This document shows positions 35,233 through 43,916 of a stretch of DNA of 64,000 nt, one piece after another. Below the pieces are notes generated by a model that worked only from the letters and a program-made list of their open reading frames with translations, was not told the DNA's origin and made no database searches. The position numbers and the translations under genes are program-made. Positions within the stretch are counted from its first letter, which is position 1. Every line of letters starts with the position of its first letter. Origin of the DNA: Streptomyces lucensis JCM 4490 (GTDB lineage: Bacteria > Actinomycetota > Actinomycetes > Streptomycetales > Streptomycetaceae); NCBI RefSeq assembly GCF_014650035.1, contig NZ_BMUE01000003.1, positions 186,001 through 250,000 of the forward strand. Direction: 5' to 3'.

Positions 35233-35931
35233 GTGTCCCAACTCAACGCACAGCACGGCCGTGTCGGCCGCCCCCCCGTGACGTCCCGCACGCAGATCCT
35301 CACCGCGGCCCGCCGGCTCATCGACCGTGACGGCTGGGAGAAGCTGACGATCCGCCGGCTCGCCGCCGAGATCGGCATCGGGGCGACGACCATGTACCAC
35401 CATGTGCGCGACAAGGAGGATCTGCTGTTCCTGCTGATCCGCGAATACGCGGACCAGATCCCGCACCCGCAGATGCCCGACGAGCCGCGGGACCGCATCG
35501 TCGCGGCCACCGCCGCGATCCACGACGCCCTCGCCGCCTGGCCGTGGGCCGCGGAGGTCCTCACCACCGACGGGTTCATCGCCCGGCTCGGCGACTCGGC
35601 GCTGTGGCTCGTGGAGACCATCGTGGCCGGGGCCGTCGACCACGGCTGCACACCACAGCAGGCCGTCCGCGTCTTCCGCAGCATCTGGTACTACACCGTG
35701 GGCGAGATCCTCGTGCGCGCGCACTCGGCCCGCGGACGCGACGACGACGAGCAGCCCGCCTACCTCGAGGCCTTCATCGCCGGCCTCGACGCGTCCCGGC
35801 TGCCCAGCCTGGCCGCGCTCGGCGAGGAATGGGGCACGCTGGCCTCGCAGGACACCTACCGGCAGGGGCTGGCCGCCTTCGTCGACGGGCTGCTCGCACA
35901 GGCCACGTCGGCGGCGCCGAAGCACCGGTGA
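35233..35931 (+). CDS. TetR-family transcriptional regulator
   Basis: The 232-residue protein starts at GTG 35233. The N-terminal helix-turn-helix is typical: TSRTQILTAARRLIDRDG followed by LTIRRLAAEIGIGATTMYHHVRDKEDLL. The C-terminal helical domain (from FIARLGDSALWLVETIV) resembles TetR_C class members with a ligand pocket. Divergent placement to the MFS exporter suggests that it represses the exporter and itself until a pathway product binds. A terminator follows. Confidence 0.9.
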   Translation: MSQLNAQHGRVGRPPVTSRTQILTAARRLIDRDGWEKLTIRRLAAEIGIGATTMYHHVRDKEDLLFLLIREYADQIPHPQMPDEPRDRIVAATAAIHDALAAWPWAAEVLTTDGFIARLGDSALWLVETIVAGAVDHGCTPQQAVRVFRSIWYYTVGEILVRAHSARGRDDDEQPAYLEAFIAGLDASRLPSLAALGEEWGTLASQDTYRQGLAAFVDGLLAQATSAAPKHR

Positions 35932-35942
35932 CGACCGGCCGC

Positions 35943-35972
35943 GCCGCTCCCGCCGCACGCCGCGGGAGCGGC
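35943..35972 (+). terminator. Terminator of the TetR gene
   Basis: GCCGCTCCCGC (35943-35953) pairs perfectly with 35962-35972 around an 8-base loop, 12 bp after the stop codon. Confidence 0.65.
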
Positions 35973-35994
35973 CGCCCGCACGCGGCCGCTCCTC

Positions 35995-36027
35995 CCCGCG
36001 CCGCGTGCGTTTCGCACACGGCGCGGG
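35995..36027. repeat. Inverted repeat with GTGCGTTTCGCAC core
   Basis: CCCGCGCCG-C-GTGCG and CGCAC-A-CGGCGCGGG form a 15-bp stem with one mismatch and a TTT loop. It could be a second terminator hairpin. Its central 13 bases also match the core of operator candidates A and B. Confidence 0.5.
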
Positions 36028-36150
36028 TACGGCCGCCGAGGGCCCACTCGCAAGCATCCGGGGTGTTCCAAAGATCGCTACTCGTCAGTTCTAATTAGCG
36101 GTAGGAATCCCTGGGCGTCATTCTCCTCCCCAGCCCCCTTCGCGCGCACA

Positions 36151-36166
36151 TGCAGTTTTAACTGCA
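36151..36166. promoter_or_regulatory. Operator-like palindrome upstream of the KASIII operon
   Basis: TGCAGTT-TT-AACTGCA is a 7-2-7 inverted repeat in an AT-richer stretch 110 bp upstream of the first KASIII gene. It differs from the TetR-site candidate, so a different regulator is implied if it is functional. Confidence 0.45.
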
Positions 36167-36276
36167 ACTTGTGAGAAATACATATGCGAATGATCGGGAC
36201 CAAGGCAGTAGCGTGGGCTTCATTCGGCTCGACGGGCATAGGACTCGGACGGGTATCGACCTCGGAGGAGCAGAGA

Positions 36277-37344
36277 ATGAGCGCACCTGTCTACATTACG
36301 TCGGCCGCGGCCTGGATTCCGCCGGCGGAATCGGCGAAGGAAGCGGTGGCCGAGGGCAAATACGTCGCCGAGGATTTCGAAGTCAATAACATCCTGTGTC
36401 TGCCGGCCGCCACGGGCGAGATCTCGGTTCCGGACATGGGTGTGCTCGCGGCGCGCCGGGCGCTGGAGCGGGCCTCGGACGTCGTCGGCGACGGCATCGA
36501 CCTGCTCGTGCACGCCTCGCTCTACCACCAGGGCCGTGACTGGGGCTGGACCTCCGGGCCCTACATCCAGCGCGAGCTGGGGCTCACCGGCGCCTTCTCG
36601 ATCAACCTGGACGGGCTCTCCAACGGCGGCATGGCCGCCCTCGACTTCGCGGTGGGCCAGCTGGAGGCGGGCCGCGGGACGAGCGCCATGGTCACCACCG
36701 CGGACCGGTTCCTCGCCCCGGGCATCAACCGGTGGCGGGGCGCGTACGGCATCGTCGGCGGCGACGGCTCCACCGCCATGGTGCTCTCCAAGAACGGCGG
36801 CTTCGCCCGCATCCACGCGATCGAGTCGCTCACCGACGCCTCCCTGGAACCGCTGTGGCGCGGCAGCGAGCCGTTCACCACGTCGTTCGGCGAGGTCGTG
36901 CACGACCTGCGCTCGCCGAAGAAGTCGTACCTGGAGGAGGTCGGCAAGGAGTCGGTCCTGCAGCGCTGCGAGGAGGCGCTGGTGACCCTCGTCCGCTCGG
37001 TGCTCGGCAGGACCGGGCACAAGCTCGACGACTTCGCCAGGATCCTGATGCCCAACATGGGGCACGGTCTGATGCAGGTCCAGTTCCTCAAGCCGCTGGG
37101 CATCACCAGCGAGCGCACCCTGATGGACTGGGGCCGCTACACCGGTCACCTGGGCGCGGGCGACCTCATCGCCGGCGTGGCCCGGCTGGCCGAGACGAAG
37201 CAGCTCGAGCAGGGCGACCACGTGCTCCTGGTCAGCGCCGGCGGCGGGTACTCGCTGACCGTGGCGGTCGTGGAGATCGAGAGCGTGCCGGACTGGCCGG
37301 AGGTCACCACGGACTTCGCCCTCCCCGCCGACGTCACGGAATGA
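36277..37344 (+). CDS. KASIII-like protein with degenerate catalytic triad
   Basis: The 355-residue protein starts at ATG 36277 behind GGAGGAG. The thiolase fold is clear (DLLVHASLYHQG, GIVGGDGSTAMVLS, VLLVSAGGGYSLTV). The catalytic cysteine is replaced by S115 (INLDGLSNGGMAAL). The histidine motif reads LMPNMGHGLM, with N260 at the usual His, and the asparagine motif reads TGHLGAGD, with H291. It therefore cannot be a normal condensing enzyme. It may be an acyltransferase (compare DpsC-type serine KASIII) or a structural partner of the next KASIII, as PqsB is for PqsC. The 3' end overlaps that gene at ATGA. Confidence 0.82.
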   Translation: MSAPVYITSAAAWIPPAESAKEAVAEGKYVAEDFEVNNILCLPAATGEISVPDMGVLAARRALERASDVVGDGIDLLVHASLYHQGRDWGWTSGPYIQRELGLTGAFSINLDGLSNGGMAALDFAVGQLEAGRGTSAMVTTADRFLAPGINRWRGAYGIVGGDGSTAMVLSKNGGFARIHAIESLTDASLEPLWRGSEPFTTSFGEVVHDLRSPKKSYLEEVGKESVLQRCEEALVTLVRSVLGRTGHKLDDFARILMPNMGHGLMQVQFLKPLGITSERTLMDWGRYTGHLGAGDLIAGVARLAETKQLEQGDHVLLVSAGGGYSLTVAVVEIESVPDWPEVTTDFALPADVTE

Positions 37345-38348
37345 GACGGCCGATGAGGGAGCACGCGACGCCCGTCGCCGTCCTCGGCACCGGATCCTGC
37401 GCACCCGACCGCGTCGTGTCCAACGCCGAGGTCGGCGCGCCCGCCGGTGTCGACGACGCCTGGATCGTGCGCAAGACGGCCATCCGCGAGCGCCGTTGGG
37501 CCGAGCCGGACCAGGCCACCTCCGACCTGGCCACCGGCGCGGCCCGGCGGGCGCTGGAAGCCGCCGGCATCACCGCCGACCAGCTGTCCACCATCGTCGT
37601 CGCGACCTCGACGCCGGACCAGCAGCAGCCGGCGACGGCGGCCTTCGTGCACCGCAACCTGGGGGTGTCCGGCACCGAGGTCGCCGCGTTCGACGTGAAC
37701 GCCGTCTGCGCCGGGTTCGTCTACGCGCTCGACGTGGTGCACGCGCTGGTCTCCCGCAGCGGCGGGTACGGGCTGGCCATCGGCGCCGACGTGTACTCGC
37801 GGATCCTCGACCCGGCCGACGCCAGGTCCGTCGTGCTGTTCGGGGACGGCGCCGGTGCGGCGGTCGTCGGCCCGGCCGGCTCCGGTCGCGGCGTACGGAC
37901 CTCCGCGTTCCACTTCTACAGCGACATGACCGAGCTGATCCAGGTCCCGGGCGGCGGCAGCAGGAGGCCGTACGACCCGGCGACGCACGACGCCGGTCTG
38001 CACTACTTCCGGATGGACGGACGCACGGCCCGCGAGTTCGCCGGGGCCACCGTGCCGGGGCTCGTGAAGCAGTTCCTGCACGACAGCGCCGTACTGCCGT
38101 ACGACGTCGCCCATGTGATCCCGCACCAGCCCAACGGCGTCATGCTCGACGAGCTGGCGGCGAAGCTGGACCTGCCGAACGCCACCCTGCACCGCACGGT
38201 GAGCGAGTTCGGCAACACCGGTAGCGCGTCCATCCCGTTGACCCTGGACCGGGCGGCCCGCTCCGGTGCGCTGCGCCGGGGGGACCAGATCCTGCTCGTC
38301 GGCATGGGCGGCGGGGTCTCGATCGGTCTCACCCTGGTCGAGTGGTGA
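37341..38348 (+). CDS. Beta-ketoacyl-ACP synthase III (active-type)
   Basis: The 335-residue KASIII has an intact triad: C123 in DVNAVCAGFVYAL, His in VIPHQPNGVM and Asn in FGNTGSASIP. It condenses an acyl-CoA or acyl-ACP with malonyl-ACP-type extender units. ATG 37341 overlaps the preceding stop (ATGA); ATG 37353 is an alternative. Coupling to the degenerate KASIII suggests that the two form a heterodimer. The following gap contains a terminator-like structure. Confidence 0.9.
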   Translation: MRRPMREHATPVAVLGTGSCAPDRVVSNAEVGAPAGVDDAWIVRKTAIRERRWAEPDQATSDLATGAARRALEAAGITADQLSTIVVATSTPDQQQPATAAFVHRNLGVSGTEVAAFDVNAVCAGFVYALDVVHALVSRSGGYGLAIGADVYSRILDPADARSVVLFGDGAGAAVVGPAGSGRGVRTSAFHFYSDMTELIQVPGGGSRRPYDPATHDAGLHYFRMDGRTAREFAGATVPGLVKQFLHDSAVLPYDVAHVIPHQPNGVMLDELAAKLDLPNATLHRTVSEFGNTGSASIPLTLDRAARSGALRRGDQILLVGMGGGVSIGLTLVEW

Positions 38349-38351
38349 CGG

Positions 38352-38402
38352 CCGTGTCCGCGGGCAGCGGACGGCCGTCCACGGCCGCCGCCGCGGACAC
38401 GG
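38352..38402 (+). terminator. Terminator-like hairpin after the KASIII pair
   Basis: CCGTGTCCGCGG (38352-38363) pairs perfectly with 38391-38402, and a GGACGGCCGTCC palindrome lies inside (38369-38380). The remaining part of the 306-bp gap up to 38654 shows no gene and ends in a GGAG ribosome-binding site. Confidence 0.6.
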
Positions 38403-38654
38403 GCGCACGGGACCTGGTCACCGGAACCCGACCGCGCGGGTTCACGGGCGCGAGCGCCCGTTCCGGCCGGGTCCCTCCTTGTGGGGCATGCGACTTCGTC
38501 GGGGGCGGCCGATGAGGTCACCCGCCGCCGGGCCGGCCGGGCCCGGCCAGGCGGCACCCGCGCGGTGATCCCGCCGTATCCGTGTTCCGCGTACTGCCGA
38601 CCGCGCGGGTTCGGTTCGCCGAAGCCCGCGCCGGTGTGACCCGAGGAGAGTCCC

Positions 38655-39587
38655 GTGCCTATGGACCGTTTCATCCGCGCCCTGATCCAATGGCAGGCCC
38701 TCGACCGGCCGGCACCGGCGCGCTCACTCACCGTGCGGGAGGTCCGCCGCCGTTACGCCGAACGCGCGGCCCGCTGGTGCGAGGGCCACGTGCCGCAGCC
38801 GGTGGCCACGGTGGCGAACCAGCTGATCCACGGCAGGGGCGGCAAGTTCGGCGTCCGCACGTACCGGCCGGTGACCGACCGGAACCGGCTGGTGACCTAT
38901 CTGCACGGCGGGGGCTGGACCGTCGGCGACGTCGACACCCATGACCGGGTGTGCCGCCGCATCGCCGCCTCCCTCGGTGCGGTCGTCGTCTCCGTCGACT
39001 ACCGCCGCGCGCCCGAACACCCCTACCCCGGGCCGCTCCAGGACGCGATCGCCGCGGCCGAGTGGGCGGCCGGCGCCTTTCCCGAACGCGACCACGTCAT
39101 CGCCGGTGACAGTTCGGGGGCGTCCCTGGCCCTGGGGGTCGCGATGCACCACCGTGACCTCGGCGGCATCCCGTTCGCCGCGCAGCTGCTGGTGTACCCC
39201 CCGGCCGATCCGGACCTGAAGTCCGAGTCCATCCACACCTACGGCGCGGGCTACCTGGAGGACATCGACGATCTGCGCTGGTACTACGAGCAGTACATGC
39301 CGGACCCCGAGCGCAGATCCGACCCGGCGATCGATCTGCTGGGCGCCGACCACCGCGGGCTGCCGCCGACGGTCGTCGGCACCGCGGAATTCGACGCGCT
39401 GCACGACGAGGGCGTCGAACTCGCGAACCGGCTGCAGACCGCCGGTGTCGAGGTGCAGCACATTCCGGCGCCGGGTCTGGTGCACGGATATCTCCTCATG
39501 GCGGACATCATCCCCGCGGCCGAAGCGGCGACGCGCGAATTGCTGGCGGCGGTGGAACGGACGCTGGCCTCGGTACCGATGCTGTGA
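38655..39587 (+). CDS. Alpha/beta hydrolase, hormone-sensitive-lipase family
   Basis: The 310-residue protein starts at GTG 38655 behind GGAG. It has all HSL hallmarks: TYLHGGGWTVGDV oxyanion motif, nucleophile AGDSSGASLALG, acid EFDALHDEG and histidine GLVHGYLLM. Family members are esterases or lipases for short acyl chains, and in clusters some act as thioesterases or dehydratase-like enzymes. The role here is open: release of an acyl chain from a carrier or CoA, or resistance by hydrolysis. Confidence 0.88.
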   Translation: MPMDRFIRALIQWQALDRPAPARSLTVREVRRRYAERAARWCEGHVPQPVATVANQLIHGRGGKFGVRTYRPVTDRNRLVTYLHGGGWTVGDVDTHDRVCRRIAASLGAVVVSVDYRRAPEHPYPGPLQDAIAAAEWAAGAFPERDHVIAGDSSGASLALGVAMHHRDLGGIPFAAQLLVYPPADPDLKSESIHTYGAGYLEDIDDLRWYYEQYMPDPERRSDPAIDLLGADHRGLPPTVVGTAEFDALHDEGVELANRLQTAGVEVQHIPAPGLVHGYLLMADIIPAAEAATRELLAAVERTLASVPML

Positions 39588-39615
39588 ATCGTCCGGGGCG
39601 CCGGGCATTCAGGAG

Positions 39616-40899
39616 ATGTCCGCTCCGGAAACCGCCGTACGCATTTCCGAGAAGGTTAGGGAGTTCACCGTGAAGGAACTGTACGAACTCGGCGAGATGC
39701 CTCCCACCGGCGTCGTGCCGGCGAAGATGCACGCGTCGGTCATCAGGCGCGAGCGGTTCGGCCGCCCCGATCAGGCCTTCCAGGCCGAGGTCGTCGACGT
39801 GCCCGCCGTCGGACGGGGACAGGTGCTCCTGTACGTGATGGCCGCGGGCATCAACTACAACAACGTCTGGGCGGCGCTGGGCAAGCCGGTGGACGTCATC
39901 GGGGCCCGGCAGCGCAAGGGCGAACCCGAGGACTTCCACATCGGCGGCTCCGAGGCCTCGGGCATCGTCTGGGCCGTCGGCGAAGGCGTGAGCAGCGTGA
40001 GGGTCGGCGACCACGTCGTGGTCTCCGGAGGCGTGTGGGACGAGACCGCGCAGGACATCAGGCTGGGCGCCGACCCCATGACCGCGGCCTCGAACCTGGC
40101 CTGGGGCTACGAGACCAACTTCGGCTCCTTCGCCCAGTTCGCGCTGGTGGGCGACTACCAGTGCGTGCCGAAGCCGGACCGGCTGTCGTGGACGGAGGCC
40201 GCCGCCTACGTCCTGTCCGGCGCGACCGCCTACCGGCAGCTGACGGGCTGGCAGCCGAACAACGTCCACCCCGGTGACCCGGTGCTGATCTGGGGCGGCT
40301 CCGGTGGACTCGGCTCCATGGCGATCCAGATCACCAGGGCCTACGGCGGAGTCCCGATAGCCGTCGTCTCCAGTGACGACCGCGCCGACTACTGCATGAA
40401 ACTGGGCGCCCAGGGTGTCCTCAACCGCAACGACTTCGACCACTGGGGCCGGCTCCCGGACATCCAGGACCAGGCGGCGTTCGGACAATGGCTGCAGGGG
40501 GTCAGGAAGTTCGGCAAGGCGTTCTGGGAGAAGCTCGGGGAACGCCGCTCCCCCCGGATCGTGTTCGAGCACGTCGGGCAGAACACCATTCCCACCTCGA
40601 TCTACCTGTGCGACAGCGCCGGAATGGTCGTGCTGTGCGGAGGCACGAGCGGCTACCACGGCGACGTCGACCTCCGGTTCCTGTGGATGCGGCAGAAGCG
40701 GCTCCAGGGTTCGCACGGCTTCAACCTCAAGCAGTGCCACGAACTGACGCAGCTCGTCGCGAAGGGTTACGTCGACCCGTGCCTCAGCTACGCCGGCGAC
40801 TTCGCCGAGGTCGGCAAGCTGCACCAGCAGATGCACGACAACCTGCACCCGTCGGGGAACATGGCCGTGCGCGTCAACGCCCGCGCCGAGGACGAGTAA
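39616..40899 (+). CDS. ccr: Crotonyl-CoA carboxylase/reductase homologue
   Basis: The 427-residue MDR-superfamily enzyme contains NYNNVWAALG, HIGGSEASGIVW, WGYETNFGSFAQF, LIWGGSGGLGSMAIQ and QGSHGFNLKQC. The CO2-binding Asn, Glu and His positions of characterised CCRs are kept, while the usual Phe before the Glu is Tyr. By eye it is closer to the Rhodobacter-type enzyme (KxLYELGEIPP, PAKMxAxxIRRER) than to S. coelicolor Ccr. It would make ethylmalonyl-CoA or a longer alkylmalonyl-CoA from enoyl-CoA. ATG 39616 fits the family N-terminus; GTG 39670 has a better-spaced ribosome-binding site. Confidence 0.88.
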   Translation: MSAPETAVRISEKVREFTVKELYELGEMPPTGVVPAKMHASVIRRERFGRPDQAFQAEVVDVPAVGRGQVLLYVMAAGINYNNVWAALGKPVDVIGARQRKGEPEDFHIGGSEASGIVWAVGEGVSSVRVGDHVVVSGGVWDETAQDIRLGADPMTAASNLAWGYETNFGSFAQFALVGDYQCVPKPDRLSWTEAAAYVLSGATAYRQLTGWQPNNVHPGDPVLIWGGSGGLGSMAIQITRAYGGVPIAVVSSDDRADYCMKLGAQGVLNRNDFDHWGRLPDIQDQAAFGQWLQGVRKFGKAFWEKLGERRSPRIVFEHVGQNTIPTSIYLCDSAGMVVLCGGTSGYHGDVDLRFLWMRQKRLQGSHGFNLKQCHELTQLVAKGYVDPCLSYAGDFAEVGKLHQQMHDNLHPSGNMAVRVNARAEDE

Positions 40900-41141
40900 C
40901 CACCCGTACGGCATCCGCCGCTCCCGCCGCCCCCACCGCGCGAACCGCCGGCTCCCCCAGGTCCCGGCAGGCGACTCCCCTCCCCCGGCACGAACTTCGA
41001 CTCCAGGGTCCTTTCCGGACGCACGCGACCGCCGACACCTCGGTACCGGACGCGGGCGCCCGGACGAGCAGCACGCCGCCCAGGCCCGCCGCCAACCACC
41101 CACCTCTGTGCACGACGACCGGCCGACAAGGAGATCTGACC

Positions 41142-42911
41142 GTGAGCACCACCGGACCGCATACGAGCGCGGACGTGCGCACTCTGCCCGACGCCCTGCG
41201 GCTGCGCAGCGAGAAGCAGCCCGACGAGACCGCCTACGTCTTCCTGCTGAACGGCGAGGAGCCGCACGAGTCACTGACCTACCGCGAACTGCACGCCGAC
41301 GCCGGTGCGCGGGCCGCCGCCTTCGGCGCCGCGGGCCTGTCCGGCCGGAGCGCCGTGCTGCTGTACCCCTCGGGCCTGGAGTTCGTGCGGACCCTGCTGG
41401 GCTGCATGTACGGCGGTGTGGCCAGCGCCCCGGTGCAGGTGCCCCGGCGCCGCGAGGAGGTCCTGCGGCTGCGCCGGATCGCCGACGACGCCGGCACGAC
41501 GACCGTCCTGACCACCACGGAGGTCGTCCGCGACCTCCGGGAGCGCTTCGGCGACATGCCCGCCCTCGCCGGGCTCACCCTGCTGGCCACCGACGCTTTC
41601 GCATACCCCGCCGGCGCGGCCGTGCCGGCGCCCCCCGGCCCCGCGGACACCGCGCTGCTGCAGTACACCTCCGGTTCCACGGGGGACCCCAAGGGAGTCG
41701 TCGTCAGCCACGCCAACTTCCTCGCCAACGTGGTGGAGACCGACGAGCTGTGGCCGTGCGAGCCGAACGGCACCGTGGTCAGCTGGCTGCCGCTCTTCCA
41801 CGACATGGGCATGTTGTTCGGCGTCGTGCTGCCCCTGTGGGCGGGCATCCCCTCCTACCTGATGGCGCCGGACGCGTTCATCCGCCGCCCGGCCCGCTGG
41901 CTGGAGGCCATCGCCCGGTTCCGCGGAACGCACGCCGCCGCGCCCAGCTTCGCCTACGAGTTGTGCGCGCGGGCCGCCGCGGAGGGCAGGACCGGCGCCG
42001 TGGGCGATCTGTCCAGCTGGCGGGTGGCCGCCAACGGGGCCGAGCCCGTGCGCTGGGCCACCATCCGGTCCTTCACCGAGGCGTTCGCGCCGTACGGCTT
42101 CGACGCCCGTGCCATGTGCCCCGGTTACGGCCTGGCGGAGAACACCCTCAAGGCCACCGGCTCGCGCCAGGACGAGAGGCCGTCGGTGCTGTGGCTGTCC
42201 GCCGAGGCACTGCGCGACGGCCGCGCCCAGCTCGTCGACGAGCACACCGACGGGGCCGTGCCCCTCGTCGGCAGCGGCAGGACGGTCGGCGGCACCCGGG
42301 TGCGGATCGTGGCCCCCGACACCCGGGAGGTCCTGCCCGAGGGACGGGTGGGTGAGATCTGGATCAACGGCCCCTGCGTGGCGGGCGGTTACCTGGGACG
42401 CCCGGTGGTGACCGAGGAGACCTTCCGGGCCCGGACCGCCGGCGCGGACGACGACGGCGAAACGTACCTGCGCACCGGTGACCTGGGGCTGCTGTACGAC
42501 GGCGAGCTGTACGTCAACGGACGCCTGAAGGACGTCATCATCCGCAAGGGCCGCAACCACTACCCGCAGGACATCGAGCTGTCCGCCGAACGCGCCGTGG
42601 CGGGCCTGCACCCGAACTGCGCGGCCGCCTTCTCCTGCGACGACGGTGAGCGCGAGCGGCTCGTGGTGGTCGTCGAGACCGACGGCCGGCTCCTCAACTC
42701 ACTGGGCGCCGAGGCGATACGCGACCGCGTGTACCACGCCGTGGGCGACCGGCAGCGGATCCGCCCGGACGAGGTCCTGGTCGTACGGCGCGGCGCCCTG
42801 CCGAAGACCTCCAGCGGCAAGGTGCAGCGCCGGGAGTGCAAGCGGCGCTACGAGCAGGGCGAGCTGGTCGCGCTGACGCCCGCCGTCGCCGCGGCCGCGG
42901 GCGAGGCGTGA
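41142..42911 (+). CDS. Fatty acyl-AMP ligase (FAAL2)
   Basis: The 589-residue protein starts at GTG 41142, with AAGGAG about 9 bases upstream. Motifs are LLQYTSGSTGDPKGVVVSH, WLPLFHDMGMLFGVVLPLW, ANGAEPVRWATIRSF, CPGYGLAENTLKATG, YLRTGDLGLLYDGELYVNGR and LPKTSSGKVQRRECK. This is a textbook FAAL, activating a carboxylic acid for transfer to a carrier protein. The 3' end overlaps the next KASIII gene (TGATG), so the activated chain may prime that condensation. The partner carrier is probably one of the three encoded in the leftward operon. Confidence 0.92.
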   Translation: MSTTGPHTSADVRTLPDALRLRSEKQPDETAYVFLLNGEEPHESLTYRELHADAGARAAAFGAAGLSGRSAVLLYPSGLEFVRTLLGCMYGGVASAPVQVPRRREEVLRLRRIADDAGTTTVLTTTEVVRDLRERFGDMPALAGLTLLATDAFAYPAGAAVPAPPGPADTALLQYTSGSTGDPKGVVVSHANFLANVVETDELWPCEPNGTVVSWLPLFHDMGMLFGVVLPLWAGIPSYLMAPDAFIRRPARWLEAIARFRGTHAAAPSFAYELCARAAAEGRTGAVGDLSSWRVAANGAEPVRWATIRSFTEAFAPYGFDARAMCPGYGLAENTLKATGSRQDERPSVLWLSAEALRDGRAQLVDEHTDGAVPLVGSGRTVGGTRVRIVAPDTREVLPEGRVGEIWINGPCVAGGYLGRPVVTEETFRARTAGADDDGETYLRTGDLGLLYDGELYVNGRLKDVIIRKGRNHYPQDIELSAERAVAGLHPNCAAAFSCDDGERERLVVVVETDGRLLNSLGAEAIRDRVYHAVGDRQRIRPDEVLVVRRGALPKTSSGKVQRRECKRRYEQGELVALTPAVAAAAGEA

Positions 42912-43909
42912 TGGCCCGGCTCCGGCTGCCCGGCCGGCCGGCCGGGTCGCGCATCCTCGGTGTGGGTGCGTACCGGCCGGCCCGCGTGGTGGGCAACGAC
43001 GAGATCTGCCGCCGGATCGACTCGAGCGACGAGTGGATCCGCCGCCGGTCCGGCATCGCCTCCCGGCGCTTCGCGGGGCCCGACGAGACGGTCATCGGCA
43101 TGGCGGCGGAGGCGGCCCGCAAGGCGATGGCCCAGTCCGGCACCCAGCCGGACGAGGTCGACATGGTGCTGCTGGCCACCATGTCCTTCCTGGAACAGGC
43201 GCCGACCGCCGCGCCCCGGGTGGCGCACCTGCTGGGCGCCCGTTCCGCCGGCGGTCTGGACATCAGCGCCGCCTGCTCGGGCTTCTGCTACTGCCTGGGT
43301 CTGGCCGACTCTCTGGTCAGTTCCGGGCACGCCCGTACCGTCGTCGTGGTCGGCTCGGAGAAGATGAGCGACATCGTCGACCCCACCGACCGCGGCACGG
43401 CCTTCCTCTTCGGCGACGGCGCGGGGGCGGTGGTGGTCGGCCCGTCGGACACGCCCGGCATCGGCCCGGTGGTGTGGGGCTCCGACGGCGAGAACCACCA
43501 CATGATCGCCCACGACCGCACCTGGCTGGACGCCCGCAACTCGCCGGGCCCGTGGCCCACGCTGCGCATGACCGGCCCGGAGGTGTTCCGCTGGGCGACC
43601 CGCGTGGTACCGGAGATCTCCCGGCAGGCGCTTCGGAAGGCGGGTGTGGAGGCCGCCGACCTGGACGCCTTCGTGCCCCACCAGGCCAACGCCCGCATCA
43701 TCGACACGGCCGCCACGTCCCTGGGCCTCGCACCGCACACCGCGGTGGCCAGGGACATCGTCACGAGCGGCAACACCTCCGCCGCGTCGATCCCGCTGGC
43801 CATGGACCAGCTCCTGTCCCAGGGAGCGGCGTCCAGCGGCGGCCTGGCCCTCCTCGTCGGCTTCGGCGCGGGGCTGGCCCATGCCGCCCAGGTGGTGGCC
43901 CTGCCGTGA
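42911..43909 (+). CDS. Beta-ketoacyl-ACP synthase III (FabH-like)
   Basis: The 332-residue enzyme has the full KASIII triad: C122 in DISAACSGFCYCL, His in VPHQANARII and Asn in SGNTSAASIP. The sequence is close to canonical FabH (SSDEWIRRRSGIASRRF). It likely starts or extends the acyl chain. ATG 42911 shares one base with the FAAL2 stop. It is the last gene of the right arm and is followed by a strong hairpin, which marks the cluster boundary. Confidence 0.92.
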   Translation: MARLRLPGRPAGSRILGVGAYRPARVVGNDEICRRIDSSDEWIRRRSGIASRRFAGPDETVIGMAAEAARKAMAQSGTQPDEVDMVLLATMSFLEQAPTAAPRVAHLLGARSAGGLDISAACSGFCYCLGLADSLVSSGHARTVVVVGSEKMSDIVDPTDRGTAFLFGDGAGAVVVGPSDTPGIGPVVWGSDGENHHMIAHDRTWLDARNSPGPWPTLRMTGPEVFRWATRVVPEISRQALRKAGVEAADLDAFVPHQANARIIDTAATSLGLAPHTAVARDIVTSGNTSAASIPLAMDQLLSQGAASSGGLALLVGFGAGLAHAAQVVALP

Positions 43910-43916
43910 CGGATCC

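Larger units (their letters stand above)
35932..36276. promoter_or_regulatory. Region between TetR and the KASIII operon
   Basis: The 345-bp gap holds a TetR terminator (35943-35972), a second GC-rich inverted repeat (35995-36027), an AT-richer promoter-like stretch (36085-36190) and the palindrome at 36151-36166. No gene is supported. GGAGGAG precedes the KASIII start. Confidence 0.55.

Noticed and set aside
36277..37344. Sequencing error in the catalytic region of the KASIII-like gene
   Set aside because: All three catalytic positions are changed by in-frame substitutions without a frameshift, and the fold residues are intact, so divergence rather than error is likely.
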